This document shows, in pieces, positions 1 to 19,919 of a DNA stretch of 20,000 nucleotides (position 1 is the stretch's first letter; each line of letters starts with the position of its first letter). The stretch is from assembly GCA_016946835.1 (NCBI GenBank), contig JACVTC010000051.1, positions 940,001 to 960,000 on the forward strand. Reading direction: 5' to 3'. Under the pieces are notes generated by a model, which had not been told where the DNA came from, ran no database searches, and worked only from the letters and a program-made list of their open reading frames with translations. The translations under genes were made by a program, and so were the position numbers. The DNA is from Neocallimastix lanati (nom. inval.). Taxonomy: Eukaryota > Neocallimastigomycota > Neocallimastigomycetes > Neocallimastigales > Neocallimastigaceae.

Positions 1-1880
<1,880 letters not shown>

Positions 1881-3304
1881 TTTAATATCGAAGACATATT
1901 AGCCTCGCTCTCTCTTAACAATAATAATCTTATTGAGCTATGCAATTAAGGAGAAATATTTTCTATGAAAGATAAAAACAAATGGTTAGGAGCAGTGAAT
2001 GAAAAATTGAATAATATGAGACATATGAATTATTCACTATAGTTGATAAAGTTCCTAAAGATTCTAAATACAAAAATAAATTTAGCATATATCAAATGGA
2101 TATAAAAGCCGCCTATTTAAAACGCGAAATTAGATAAAGAAATACATATGAAACTATTAGAATGAATGAAAAGCGAAGGTTTTTGTAAGTTATATAAGGC
2201 AATGTATAGTCTCAAACAATCCTAAAGATTGTGAAATGAAACTTTGAATAAGGTATTAAATAAAATTTAATTTTAGAAGATTTATGAGTGATCCATATAT
2301 ATATATATATGTAAAGGTTGACAGTACCAATAAAATTATATGCCATGCTAGCAGTATATGTAGATGATATACTAATAGCTGGTGCTGGTAAAGAAATATT
2401 TAAGATTAAATCATTAATTAAAAAGAATTTTAAGGCAACTGATACAGATGAAGTTGATTATATTATAGATATTAAATTTGTTAAATGTGATAATGACTAT
2501 TTGATACGTCAAAGAGAATACTTAAAGAATATTTTAAATAAATTTGAAATTAATAAATATAAACCAGTAACCAGTACTCTGCCAATTGAAAATGATAATT
2601 CTTAGACGTAAAAAAAGTTTAATTCTACAAAATATAGGCAAACAATTGGTTCTCTACTTTAATTTAACCATTAGCACAAGACCTGCTATCCTATTTTCAT
2701 TAGGTAAAGCTTCTAGAAAAATCAGAAACCCTAACTTAATGGAGATTGGTATAACGTATTAAAAAATTTTTTATATATCTTAAAGGTAATCCAAACCCTG
2801 GAATAAAATTTACACATTCCAATAATTTCAATTTTTGAAGTCTTTGTATATACAGATTTAGGTGGAGATAAAGAAGCTAGGAAATCTACTACAGGTCTCT
2901 CCTAATCTTAATAGGGTTAGGGTTCTACAGTAAGTTGGTACTCAAAACCGTTGTATTTCCATTTCCACAGCTGCAAGTGAATAATATGTATTCATGAGTG
3001 TGTTAGACATTGCATATGATATAAAAATATATTTAAAGAATTATGTATTGATGTTTAACCAATTACAATAAGCACACCGATAATTAAGCAGCTATATGCA
3101 ATTATGAAAATGAAACAATTAACCCTATATCTAAACATATTAATCTAAAAAACCACAGCATCAGAAAACTTATCAAAGAAAAATCGTAGATTATTGAAAT
3201 ATGTTATGTCTGAAAATAATTTATCAAATGGATTTATTTGGTATCTTAATATTACAAAAATTAATAAATTAGCAGAAAAGAATTCTTTCTAGTTTTTGTC
3301 GTCT
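1881..3304 (+). pseudogene. copia reverse transcriptase / RNase H, broken
   Basis: This is a frameshifted pol remnant. A segment at 1881-2040 carries an ILASLSLNNNN-type lead-in and the KWLGAVNEKLNNM region that opens copia RTs. At 2036-2120 another frame holds the QMDIKAAYL motif, the counterpart of D-V-K-x-A-F/Y-L. At 2121-2260 follow LDKEIHMK and KLYKAMYSLKQS, with stops at 2163-2165, 2223-2225 and 2232-2234. The catalytic YVDD box is intact at 2357-2368 inside a 95-codon open stretch (2318-2605). RNase H signatures include YTDLGGDKEARKSTTG near 2849 and SISTAASE near 2970. The C-terminal SKHINLKNHSIRKLI and YVMSENNL stretches lie in different frames near 3140-3230. The relationship to RVT_2 and copia RNase H is clear, but the copy is inactive. 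Confidence 0.88.
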
Positions 3305-3314
3305 TAAACTTTAT

Positions 3315-3320
3315 GGGGAA
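3315..3320 (+). other. Putative polypurine tract of the copia element
   Basis: The purine run ggggaa lies directly against the first base of the LTR. That is where the plus-strand primer of an LTR retroelement sits. It is short and was recognised by position. Confidence 0.6.
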
Positions 3321-3575
3321 TGTTAGAAATAATGTTTTAATATTTTAAATAAAAACTTAATTTATAATGAAATATCTTAGATTAATTTATTTATTATATT
3401 AAATTGTATAGTATGTAAATGTATTATGAAGCATGTATGATGTTAATTATCTACATATACAAATTTATTGTACATTTGAAGTAATAATTCTCCAAATGTA
3501 CAATATAAAATGATTATATTGATTAATTTAAAAAAAGAATATGACCTAAAATTAAAATTTACATAAATTCTAACA
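3321..3575 (+). repeat. 3' LTR of the copia element, complete, 255 bp
   Basis: The segment starts TGTTAGAA and ends TTCTAACA, a perfect 8-bp terminal inverted repeat with canonical TG...CA ends. A polypurine tract lies directly upstream. It contains AATAAA-like sequence near 3348, which could serve RNA 3'-end formation, although such hexamers are common in this composition. The partner 5' LTR is outside the window, so identity between the two LTRs cannot be judged. Confidence 0.85.
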
Positions 3576-3756
3576 AATAGATGTATTTTTTTTTTTTTCG
3601 TTTTAATGAAGTTCAATAATTTAATTTATTTCTCTAGTAATTAATGTATCATCCATATAAACTACAGTAATTTCATTAAAGTTTGAATTTTACCAAAATT
3701 TTGATTTTTCCATACTTATATGATATTCATAGAAAATATATCTAAAAAGAGCTCTT

Positions 3757-3916
<160 letters not shown>

Positions 3917-4721
3917 TTATTGCTATTTTTCAAAAAGACAAAGTACACGTGGATATCATGGGTAAATGAAACGTTTTTTCAAATTATTGAATTATTAAGA
4001 GTTTTCTTATGTAGACTATATATTTATTATTATTATTATTTTTTTTTTTAAAAAAAAAAGAAAGAAAAAAATAAAGAAAACAATAATAATAATAAAATTA
4101 TTATATTATTATTAAAGTAATCCAGAACAATTTCATTCATTTTGAAAATTTAATTAAAACATTAACACCTTTTTTTTTTTTTTTTTTTTATTTTTTTAGC
4201 TTAAATAACATTAATTCTGAATTTGTGTTATAAAATTAAGAATATAATCGTTTAAACTAAATCATTTTCTTTTATATTTATTTGTTACATAATAAAGAAA
4301 ATTAACTTTTAAAATAGATAATTTTCTCTTATATTTATGTTATTAAATTTTTGTTTTGTATTTTAAACAATTGATATTTTTTTTATTATTATTATTTTTT
4401 TTTACAGCCTCAATTATTGCGAACTTTAATCTTTATATATTCATTTATTAATTACAATGAATATTTTTTATTATTTTTTATAAAAAAAAAAAAATATAAT
4501 TTTTGATTTCTTTTTTGTAGGATAATTATTAAATGTCATTTATTTTCATACATATTTTTATTGTATAATTAATTATTTTTTATTTATTTATTTATTTATT
4601 ATTATATATATATATATATTTTTTAATTATTATTTTATTTATTTATTTATTATTATTTTAATTTATTTAATTAAAAATTATAAATAAACTTCTCCATTTT
4701 TACCAATAAACTTTTCCAATA

Positions 4722-4797
4722 TTAATAATAATAATAATAATAATTATAATAATAATAATAATTAATAATTAATAATAATAATAATAATAAATAATAA

Positions 4798-4844
<47 letters not shown>

Positions 4845-4890
4845 AATAAATAAATAATAAATAAATAAATAAATAAATTAATAAAAAAAA
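4722..4890 (+). repeat. Compound TAA / TAAA microsatellite
   Basis: This is an imperfect run of AAT units with interruptions (4722-4838), passing into AAAT units (about 4835-4877) and a short poly-A. It lies in intergenic spacer. Confidence 0.9.
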
Positions 4891-5833
4891 AAAAAAGATT
4901 ATCAAAAATTGATAAAATTTTTAAAGTAGTTTTTTATTTATTTATTTTTACTATAAGAAAAATATATATATATCATAAAATAAAAAAATAAAAAAAAAAA
5001 AAATTGAATTAGTGAACTATATATTTAATTATATATATATATAAATGTTTATTTATAAGAAAGAATTTTTTTTTTTTTTTTTTAATTTATTTATATATTT
5101 ATTTATTTATTTATTATTTAAATTTATTTTAATTAATGATTTTAAATAAACTTTTTTAATTTTTATGATGATTATAATTGATAATAATAAATTTAATAAT
5201 AAAATAAAATAAATAAAAAAAAAAAAAAATAGAAATTTCAATTTCGAAATAAAAAATATATTAAATTTTAAAAAAAATTTTTTTTATTATATTAAATATG
5301 AAAAAGTAATTATTATTATTTTTTTTTTAATTATATATATATTTTTATATTTATTTATTTATATTTTTTTTTTAATTATTGTTATTTTTTTTTAATTTAT
5401 TATTTTTTCTTTTTTTCTTTTTTTTAGCTATTTTTATTTTTTATTTGCTATAACTAAAATTATTTTATTATTATTATTTTTAATAATGAACATGATGATA
5501 TATAATAATAAATCATTAATTTAAAATTTAATTTTTCATATATAAATATTTTATTATTATAACTAATTTTTTTTTTGTAAAAAATTTTTTTTATTTTAAT
5601 CTATTTGAAATGAGGTTTTTATGAGTAATTTTTAAATAAATATAATTGCAATTAAATATTATTATTCATCTTATATATTATATGAAATTATTAAACAATT
5701 TTTTTTTTTTTTTTTTTTTTTTTTGGGTTTTGGTTTTGAAATAATTTTCTCGTTGCTTTTATTTTTTTACTTGAGTTTTTTTTTTTTTTTTGACATGGAA
5801 ATAATTACTTATGGATATAATTATTTAATGAAT

Positions 5834-7005
5834 TTACATTTGTGGTGGTTGTTGTGGATCTTGTTGATCTTTTTTAATTTCAATTCTATCATCGATACGA
5901 AGAATAGCAATAGCGGCTTCGGTTGCTGACTTTAATGACTTAATCTTTGACATAGCTGGTTCTAAAACACCAGCCTTCATATTATCTCTGATTTCACCCT
6001 TAATTAAATCCAAACCAGTCCTGTTTTTTACATAATAATTTAATTTTTTTTAATATATATTATTATAGATAACATTTTTTTTTTTTTTTTAATTTTTTTT
6101 TTATCATATTATAATATATTTCGATTTTTATAATTATTATTAAGATATTTTTATATTATTAATAAATTAATATAAAACAATATTGTTTAATAAATATTAA
6201 AGAATTATTAATATAATAATTATATATAAATTTAGATTATAATAAAAATTATAAATATATATGATAAGAATAATTTTTTAAAGTTTTTAAATTCTTAATA
6301 TTTATACATAATATAATAATAAAATTTTATTTCTTATAAAATTTAATTATTCAAACATACCACTTTAATAATTTCTTTGGACTATCTGGTTCAGCATTTT
6401 GGGCAGCGTTATGATAGGCACGAAGCTTTGCAACTAATTCAGTAGAATCTTTAGCAGCATTAACAGCTAAAGTCTTTGGAATAACTAATAAAGCATTAGC
6501 AAATTCAGCAATAGCTAATTGTTCACGAGAACCCTATTATTAAAATTTATTAATTGTAGTTATTTAAATAAATATTTATATTACTTAATTTTGTTATATT
6601 TAAATTTTCTTTCTTTTCATTTTCATTTTCATTTTTATTTAAGTTTATTTTATTATTACTATTTTTATTATTATTATTTTTACTTACTAATGTGTGTGCA
6701 AAGTTTTCTAAGTAAATAGATAAAGCGGCTTCAACAGCACCTCCACCTGGAACAACAGCATTACTTTCTAAAGTACGCTTAACAGCACATAAAATATCAT
6801 GCATAGATCTTTCCATTTCATCTAACATATAATCATTAGCACCACGTAAAATAATAGAAGTTGAAGCATGAGCTTTAGTACCCTTAACAAGAATACATTC
6901 ATCATCTGAAATACGTTCTTGAACAACTTCATCAGCATAACCTAAGTATGATGGATCGAAAGTTTCTTCTCCTTCTAAGTTTGCTAAAGTTGAAAGAAAA
7001 GTAGC

Positions 7006-7045
<40 letters not shown>

Positions 7046-8987
7046 TTTTCATTGACCATTGTTTATAATTTTATAATTATTATTAAATATGAATAGTAAA
7101 TTTTAAAATATTTCAAATTGTTGGATTAATTTCATTTTTATTATTATTATTTTTTTTTAAGTATTTTATATAATAGAAAAAAAAATAATAATTTAAATAT
7201 TTGATAATAAAAAATATTATTAATATTTTAAATATAATAACAGAATTTTATAAAATGTTTCATATTTTACCTCCAGTAGCCTTAGCAACTCTACGCATAT
7301 CTTCCTTTTTAACTCTTCTAACAGCCATAGCACCAGCTTCAACGAATAACTTTAAACAAAGATCATCAATACCCTTGGTAGTTAAAACAACATTGGCACC
7401 AGCATCAAGAATCTTCTTAATTCTTTCAGTAGTGATTCCAATTTCTCTTTAAAATATTAATTTTAAAAATAATTGAAAATATATTAAAAAATTTAAATAT
7501 TTGTTATTCATTTAATTATAAATGTTACTCAAAAAAAGGATAAAAATATCACTATTATTATTTATTAATTTTTATTTTAATTTTAATTTATTAATAAATT
7601 TAATATAATTAGAAATATACCTCTTTCTAACAGCTTCTAACTTATCTGGATCATCAATAACAATGTTAACACCTAAACTCATTCTAGCTTTTTGTAAGTT
7701 AATATCTAAACATGCAATTTTAGCGTTTGTAATTTTAGTCTTCATAGCTTGGGAAGCAACAGTACAGTTGATGGCATAACCATTAATATGCATACTTTCC
7801 TTTGATGATTTACCATGGGCCTTTAAAATATTAATAGCTTTAATTGGGTATTTGAAGTTTGACTTAATTCCTGGAACCTTAACAGCTTGGACAGCATCGA
7901 CGGCCATAGATGAGAAAAATTCAGCATCACTATTTTTAATATTATAATGTATAAATATAAATTATTAAAAAAAAATTTTTTTACTAAAAGTAAGATACTA
8001 ATCTATAAAATATTTTGTACTTACGATCCAAGAATCTTTGATGACATACTAGTTTTAGCAACATTAATTAAACAGTCTCTACCCAATTGATCAACCTTAG
8101 TAGCCATTTGTTCAGCAATAAATTTACATGCTTCCTTACAAGCTAATCTATAACCAGTAATAATTGTTGTTGGATGAATTTTATTCTTAACTAATTCATT
8201 AGCTCTCTTTAAAAGTTCAGCAGCAATAATAACAACTGATGTAGTACCATCGCCAACTTCTTTATCTTGTTGTTCAGCTAATTCAACAAGGACACGAGCA
8301 GCAGGGTGTTCAACTTCTAATAATTTTAAAATAGTAGCACCATCATTAGAAATGGTAACATCCTGAATATATTTTAAAATGAAACAATTTCATTAGCATT
8401 TCTAATTTCTAATTTTTAATAGTATGTTATAAATATTATTAATATTATCATAATTCTTTTTTTTTTTTTCTTTTTTTTTTTTTATAAATTATGGAAAAAA
8501 AGTACATCATAGAAGAAGAAAAAATGTATATATATATATAAACTATTATCCTTATAAATTTTTATAAATGATTATTGTAAATCCTTTTTACTTTAATATT
8601 AATTTTAATATTTTTATTTTTTGATACAAATAAAAAGTATATAAAAACTGTAGTAATAAAAAAAAAATACTAAATTTATCCTATTTTAAACTTACACCAA
8701 TATCATCGACTAACATCTTATCTAAACCAACTGGACCTAAAGAGGTCTTAACAATATTGGCAATAGAAACAGCTGCAAGAACTTTTTATTATTCATTATA
8801 TTAATATATTAATTAATTATATAATTTAATAATGTTAATATATTGATATTATCCATTAATTTTATAATGTAATAATTTTTTCAATTCAAAATGAAAAATC
8901 TTCTATACCATTTTGTGATCTAACATCTTGACCAGAAGTTCTTTGACCACCAATAGCTAAAGATTGATTTGTACGTTCAGCTTGCAT
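5834..8987 (-). CDS. TCP1: CCT/TRiC chaperonin subunit alpha (T-complex protein 1 alpha)
   Basis: This is the alpha (CCT1) subunit of the hetero-oligomeric cytosolic chaperonin that folds actin, tubulin and other clients with ATP. Eight exons are joined 8987-8909, 8781-8696, 8362-8025, 7929-7621, 7446-7271, 7004-6688, 6533-6361 and 6020-5834, giving 1665 nt and 554 aa, the usual length. Group II chaperonin motifs are intact: KTSLGPVGLDKM (38-49), NDGAT (61-65), VGDGTTSVV (91-99) and VVPGGGAVEAAL (413-424). The MERSMHDILCAVKRTLES region and the GSREQLAIAEFA and TGLDLIKG segments point to CCT1 rather than another paralogue. The start ATG at 8987-8985 has A at -3, an in-frame stop lies upstream, and the N-terminus aligns in length with yeast Tcp1. 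The C-terminus is Gln/Pro-rich (DQQDPQQPPQM). All seven introns are GT-AG. Codons lean to GCT, GGT and AAG, unlike the DENN gene. It is transcribed divergently from the Ugo1-like gene. Confidence 0.96.
7008..7043 (+). repeat. Poly-T run of 36 in CCT1 intron 5
   Basis: This is an uninterrupted T36 on the plus strand, which is A36 in the CCT1 transcript. It lies just inside the 3' splice site of intron 5 (7270-7005), so the acceptor AG follows a purine tract instead of a pyrimidine tract. Confidence 0.95.
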
Positions 8988-10267
8988 ATTGTGTAATAAT
9001 CTATTTTAAATTTTACATTTTTTATATATAAATATTTTTAATTTTTAATATATATATGTAAAAGTTAATATTTTAACATTTATTTAATTATTAATATTAA
9101 ATAATTTTAATTTTTATTATTATTTTTAGAAATTATTCCATTAAAAAAAAAGTTAAATTTGATTTAAAATTTTTAATTAAAATTTAATTTTTGAGTTATA
9201 AAATTATTTTTCTTTTCTAATAAAAAAAATTTTAAATGCTTATTTTAATTCTATTATTATAAATTAACCACATTATCAATTATTATTTTATCTTTTGAGC
9301 TATACTTCTTAAATTATTAATACTTATTTAATATAGCATCATTTTATTTTAATTATAATATTTTTTTTTTAATTCTTTATTTTAATAATAAATGATAATA
9401 TAAAATTTAATTAAAATTTTTATTCAAAAATTGTTTATTAAATGTATTATCAATTTAATATTTTTGTAAATATTAAATTTATATTATTATATAAAATAAA
9501 CATTCTTTTGCTATATTTTTCTAATTAGGAATAATAATCTTATCATTACATTAAAAATAATATAAAATATTTTCAAAGTTTATATTAATAATAATTATAA
9601 ATGTACACTCGATCTCTTTATAACTGAATAAAAATTTAAATGCTTGTTTTTATAACTGAATTTATAAATTAATTTTTTTGTTTAATTATAAATATAATTA
9701 AATATTTGAATAAATGATTGGTTTTTTAATTATAATATTATAAAAACATATAATAATAAAATTTATATTTTTAATTAAAATAATTTTTATTTTAAAGAAT
9801 ATTATAGAATTACTAATGTAAGATACATTAATGTATAATTTTGTCAATTAAATGTACTACAAATTTCCATATATGCAATATTGTAATAAATCCATTAAAA
9901 ATGTGAATAAACTTTTTTCTTTTTTTTTTAAAAAAAATTAATTAAACAAGAAGTTGATTAGAGGTTAATTTGGATAAAGAAAATTTTTATTAAAATGTTA
10001 AAATTAAGTAATAATAAAGTATATATTTAATTAAAAAAAATGTGAATTGTTTTAAAAAAATATGAAATAACATTGGTGTAGTATTTTATAATTAGTAAAA
10101 CCTTTATTTATTATTATTTTTTTTTATTAAAAAAGAAGTACTATTAGTTTTGTTTCATTTTCAAATAAACTATTTCAAATCAAATCTTAATAATAAATTT
10201 GAAATTAAAAAGAATATAATTTAATTTTAATATATTTTTTTTTTTTTTTTTAAAAAAAAAATAATAG

Positions 10268-10298
<31 letters not shown>

Positions 10299-10476
10299 CT
10301 TATTTTAATTAATAAAAAAAAAATTTTTTTTAAAAAAAAAAACTCTTATAAAAAAAAAGATAATAAAGATAATAAAAAAGAAAGAGTCAATTGTATTTTT
10401 TTATAAGCTTTTGAAATTTTATTCAAAATATAAGATATATATAATAAAAATAATATAAGTATATAAATAAATCAAT
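8988..10476. other. Divergent intergenic region, CCT1 / Ugo1-like
   Basis: About 1.5 kb separates the two divergent start codons, so the promoters of both genes should lie here. The sequence is almost pure A/T. Near 10236-10345 it has long homopolymer blocks (T16 followed by A9, an AAT run, then alternating A and T blocks). Such poly(dA:dT) is typical of nucleosome-poor fungal promoters. No specific TATA element or factor site can be told from the background. No tRNA or additional coding exon was found. A 5' untranslated exon cannot be excluded. Confidence 0.6.
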
Positions 10477-12246
10477 ATGGATTCAAATGTAAAAACAACT
10501 GCAGACTCTTCAAAGTATAATATAGTCATTGCGCCATCAACAATGGTAGACCCTTCAGAAATGATAAATACTTTAACTGCTAATGAATTGTTAGCAATTG
10601 GATTTGTTAAATTCTTAACAACAACTATTTTATCACCGTTTGAAGTTTCAAGAATTTTACAACAGATACAATATGTTCCTTCGATAGATTATTTAAAAAA
10701 GAATGATGATTTTATGGAAGAAGAACAAAATTATGAAAGAAATAGAAAAAATGTAATTTGAATACTTATATATTTTTATTTAATATTTAATATATATAGA
10801 AATATATAAATATAGAAAGCTTAATTATTAAACGTTTTTCAAAAATTATTTATTGAATCACAGGAAGAAGATTCAGAGGATTCAGATATTGAAAAATATT
10901 GTAATCAAGCAGCATTACAACCTTCAAAATCACAATACAGTACGTTCGTATCTGTTTCAGATGCTAGTGGATATATTATAAGAACTAATAGTGCTAATGA
11001 TCCATTAAGACCATCTTATCAACTTGGAATATTAGAAGGTTCAACAATGAAAACTATTCAAAAATTAATAAGTCATAATGATGAAGGTGTTTTAAGTCTT
11101 TGGAAAGGTAATATAATTTAAAATAATAAAAATTATAATATTTTAATTAAATTAAACATTAATAATAACATTAATAATTATTATTTTTAATATTAAATTC
11201 AATAGGCCATTTTTCTAATTGGATATATGAAATGCTTCATGTATTTATTCAACCATCAATTGAAGGAATAATAAATAGAACATTTGATTTATATGATGAA
11301 ACATTGCCTTTAATTCAAATGGATAAAGTAATTCCAAATCTTACCTCTTTAGTAATGAGTTATACCATAACTGGTTTTATATTAAGTCCTATTGAACTTG
11401 TCCGTATAAGGTTAATTTTTAAAAAAAAATTTTTTTTAAATACCAAAAAAAAAAAAAAAAATATATATATATATGCAAATTTGTTTAATTATTATTATTA
11501 TTTTATTTTATTTTATTTTATTTTTTTTTTTTCAAAATTAATAAAAATTGTTATATATTTAATATATAAATTTTAATTAATAATTTTCTCAATATAGAAT
11601 GATTGCACAAACATCAAATCCTTATTATAAAAAATATAAAAATTCATGGGATTGTATAAAGACCATTGCAAAGGAGGAGGGTCTAAAATCAGTTTATTTT
11701 GGCTATAATCTTGTTCCTACTTTACTGTATCATTCAATTATTCCACTTCTTAAAAATAGTAATCGTCTTATTATTGAACGATTTTTTAAAATTTCAGCTT
11801 CAAAACATCCAGGAAAGTACGCATTATGTGAATTGGGATTGAGTTCATTAGAGTTACTTATATCTTTCCCATTAGAAACTGTTCGTAGAAGGCTGCAATG
11901 CCAAATTAATCCAAAAATAATGAATCATAGTACAAACTATAGTACTAAGGTTGCAATTAGAGGAACAAACTATAATGGTATGATGGATTGTATTAAATCT
12001 ATCATAAAGGAAGAAGGTGGTGATCCAGCGGAAGAAAATAAAATGAATGAGAATGAAACGGACTCATTCAAAGAAGAAACGAAAAAACAAGAAAGTAAAA
12101 AAAAAGTAATAAATAAATATTATAAAAAAGTTAATAAGAATTTAAAGAAAGTCAAGGGTTTATATAGAGGAATGGATCTTATGTTTTGGACTAATATTGT
12201 TATATTAGGTTTTAATATTTTAAATGGAATAGAATTAATAGATTAA
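10477..12246 (+). CDS. ugo1: Ugo1/SLC25A46-type mitochondrial carrier-family protein
   Basis: This is likely the fungal Ugo1 orthologue, an outer-membrane member of the mitochondrial carrier family that links fusion machinery in yeast. Four exons (10477-10752, 10864-11107, 11206-11410, 11598-12246) give 457 aa. Three carrier signatures PX[DE]XX[KR] are complete: SPFEVSR (53-59), SPIELVR (234-240) and FPLETVRRR (332-340). Ugo1-type landmarks are the LQQIQYVP stretch (61-68), an acidic loop (about 74-101), SYQLGILEG, LSLWKGHFSNWIYEMLH and FIQPSIEG, then the carrier-like YNGMMDCIKSIIKEEG and GLYRGMDLMFW. A Lys/Glu-rich insert (about 383-427) splits the last repeat. The start has A at -3 and follows a run of stops. 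The third donor is GTTAAT, unusual but supported by the restored Arg-242. An ordinary solute carrier is less likely because of the N-terminal Ugo1 features. Confidence 0.85.
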
Positions 12247-13381
12247 ACTAAATAATAAATATATAATATATTATAAATTATATAAAATATAAAATTAATA
12301 TATAATAAAAAGTAGATATATAATGAATATTTAAATAAAATAATTATTAAATCTATCGTGTATTAGAAAATTATTGTAAATTTTAATTTTAATTTCAATT
12401 TTAAATTTTTTTTTTTTTTTTTTTTTTAAGTACTTATAAATAATAATAATATTTATATTCATCATAATAATATTTAATTGCTAAATTATATGGCTATTCT
12501 TTATATAATTAAATATATAATTATAAAAAAGAATAAAATATTCATGTAATTATTATTATATTATTATTATTATTTGGAACTATAAATAACTATTAAAGAA
12601 AAGGAGTATTTTTTATTTAATATATAAAAAAAAAGGATATTTGTTTTTATAAGATAATAATATAATAACAAAGATAAATTTGGTAATAATGAAATGAAAC
12701 ATAATATAAAGTTTATATAAATATATATATATATCAATTCTTTGAATCTTTTTTTAAATTTTATATAAAAAATTAGGTTTAAATTTCTTTGATTTATATT
12801 AGGGTTAATAATTGTAATAAATTTTATTTTAAAGAAAATAAAAAAAAGTAAAAATGGTTTTATTATTAAATAAAATTTATAAAATATATAATTCATTATT
12901 AAAAATAAAAAGTATTTAAATATATATCGTTTTTATTCTGAACTTTATTTAAATCTTATTATTTATATAATCATAATAGAAATTAAAAACAAATCCAAAA
13001 AAATATTAAAATGTAGAATTTAAATAAAATAAAAATTTGAAAATTAAAAAAATAAAAACTCTCCTTAACGTTAATAAATATATTCATATTATTAGTATAT
13101 ATTTTATTAATTTTATTGATTTGATTTATATTTTTTATATTTCATTAACAAATTTTATAAACTTTTAATATATATATATATATATATAATATAAAGTATT
13201 TAGTCATGCTATTATTATTTTAAATAGGTTTTAAAATATATATATATATACAAATTTATTAAATAAAATTTAATATCTTCAAGAAAAAAGATTTATTAGT
13301 TCATTGTCAAAATAAAAAAAATTTTATAATTTATCAAAAATGAATATATAAAAAATAATAAAAATAAAATATATATATATA

Positions 13382-13434
<53 letters not shown>

Positions 13435-13581
13435 ATAAATATATAAATTTAAAAAATAAATATAAAGTAATAACAAAAAAATTAAAAATATATAATATAC
13501 ATACATATTCAATATATATATATATATATAAATTAGGTTTATATTATATAAATACTAATTATTAAAAGTAAATGAAATAAA
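12247..13581. other. Intergenic spacer, Ugo1-like to DENN gene
   Basis: About 1.3 kb of A/T sequence lies between two genes on the same strand. It holds the 3' end of one transcript and the promoter of the next. TA dinucleotide runs and A/T homopolymers fill it (for example 13380-13420 and 13515-13530). Open frames on the minus strand are low-complexity Ile/Tyr/Phe readings with no family resemblance. I found no RNA gene. Confidence 0.65.

Positions 13582-19919
<6,338 letters not shown>

Noticed and set aside
2913-2924. Telomere-like AGGGTTAGGGTT
   Set aside because: It is only two units and falls in the decayed RNase H coding region, where the residues around a Gly-Ser-Thr-Val-Ser-Trp reading explain it.
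7201-7452. Plus-strand open frame of 83 codons over CCT1
   Set aside because: It is a shadow of CCT1 exon 5 (7271-7446), whose minus-strand reading matches the family residue by residue.
8771-8776. Alternative CCT1 intron 1 acceptor at the GCAG six bases downstream
   Set aside because: Using it would delete three residues from the conserved QNVLAAVSIANIV segment. The AAG acceptor at 8782 keeps the family length.
8988-10476. Possible tRNA or small RNA gene in the divergent region
   Set aside because: No GC-richer cloverleaf-like segment or conserved A/B box pair could be found by eye.
12570-12896. Minus-strand open frame in the Ugo1-DENN spacer
   Set aside because: Its composition is Ile/Phe/Leu/Tyr from AT-rich DNA, with no conserved motif and no start context.
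13324-13512. Minus-strand Tyr/Ile frame before the DENN gene
   Set aside because: It is a reading of TA and AAT dinucleotide/trinucleotide runs.
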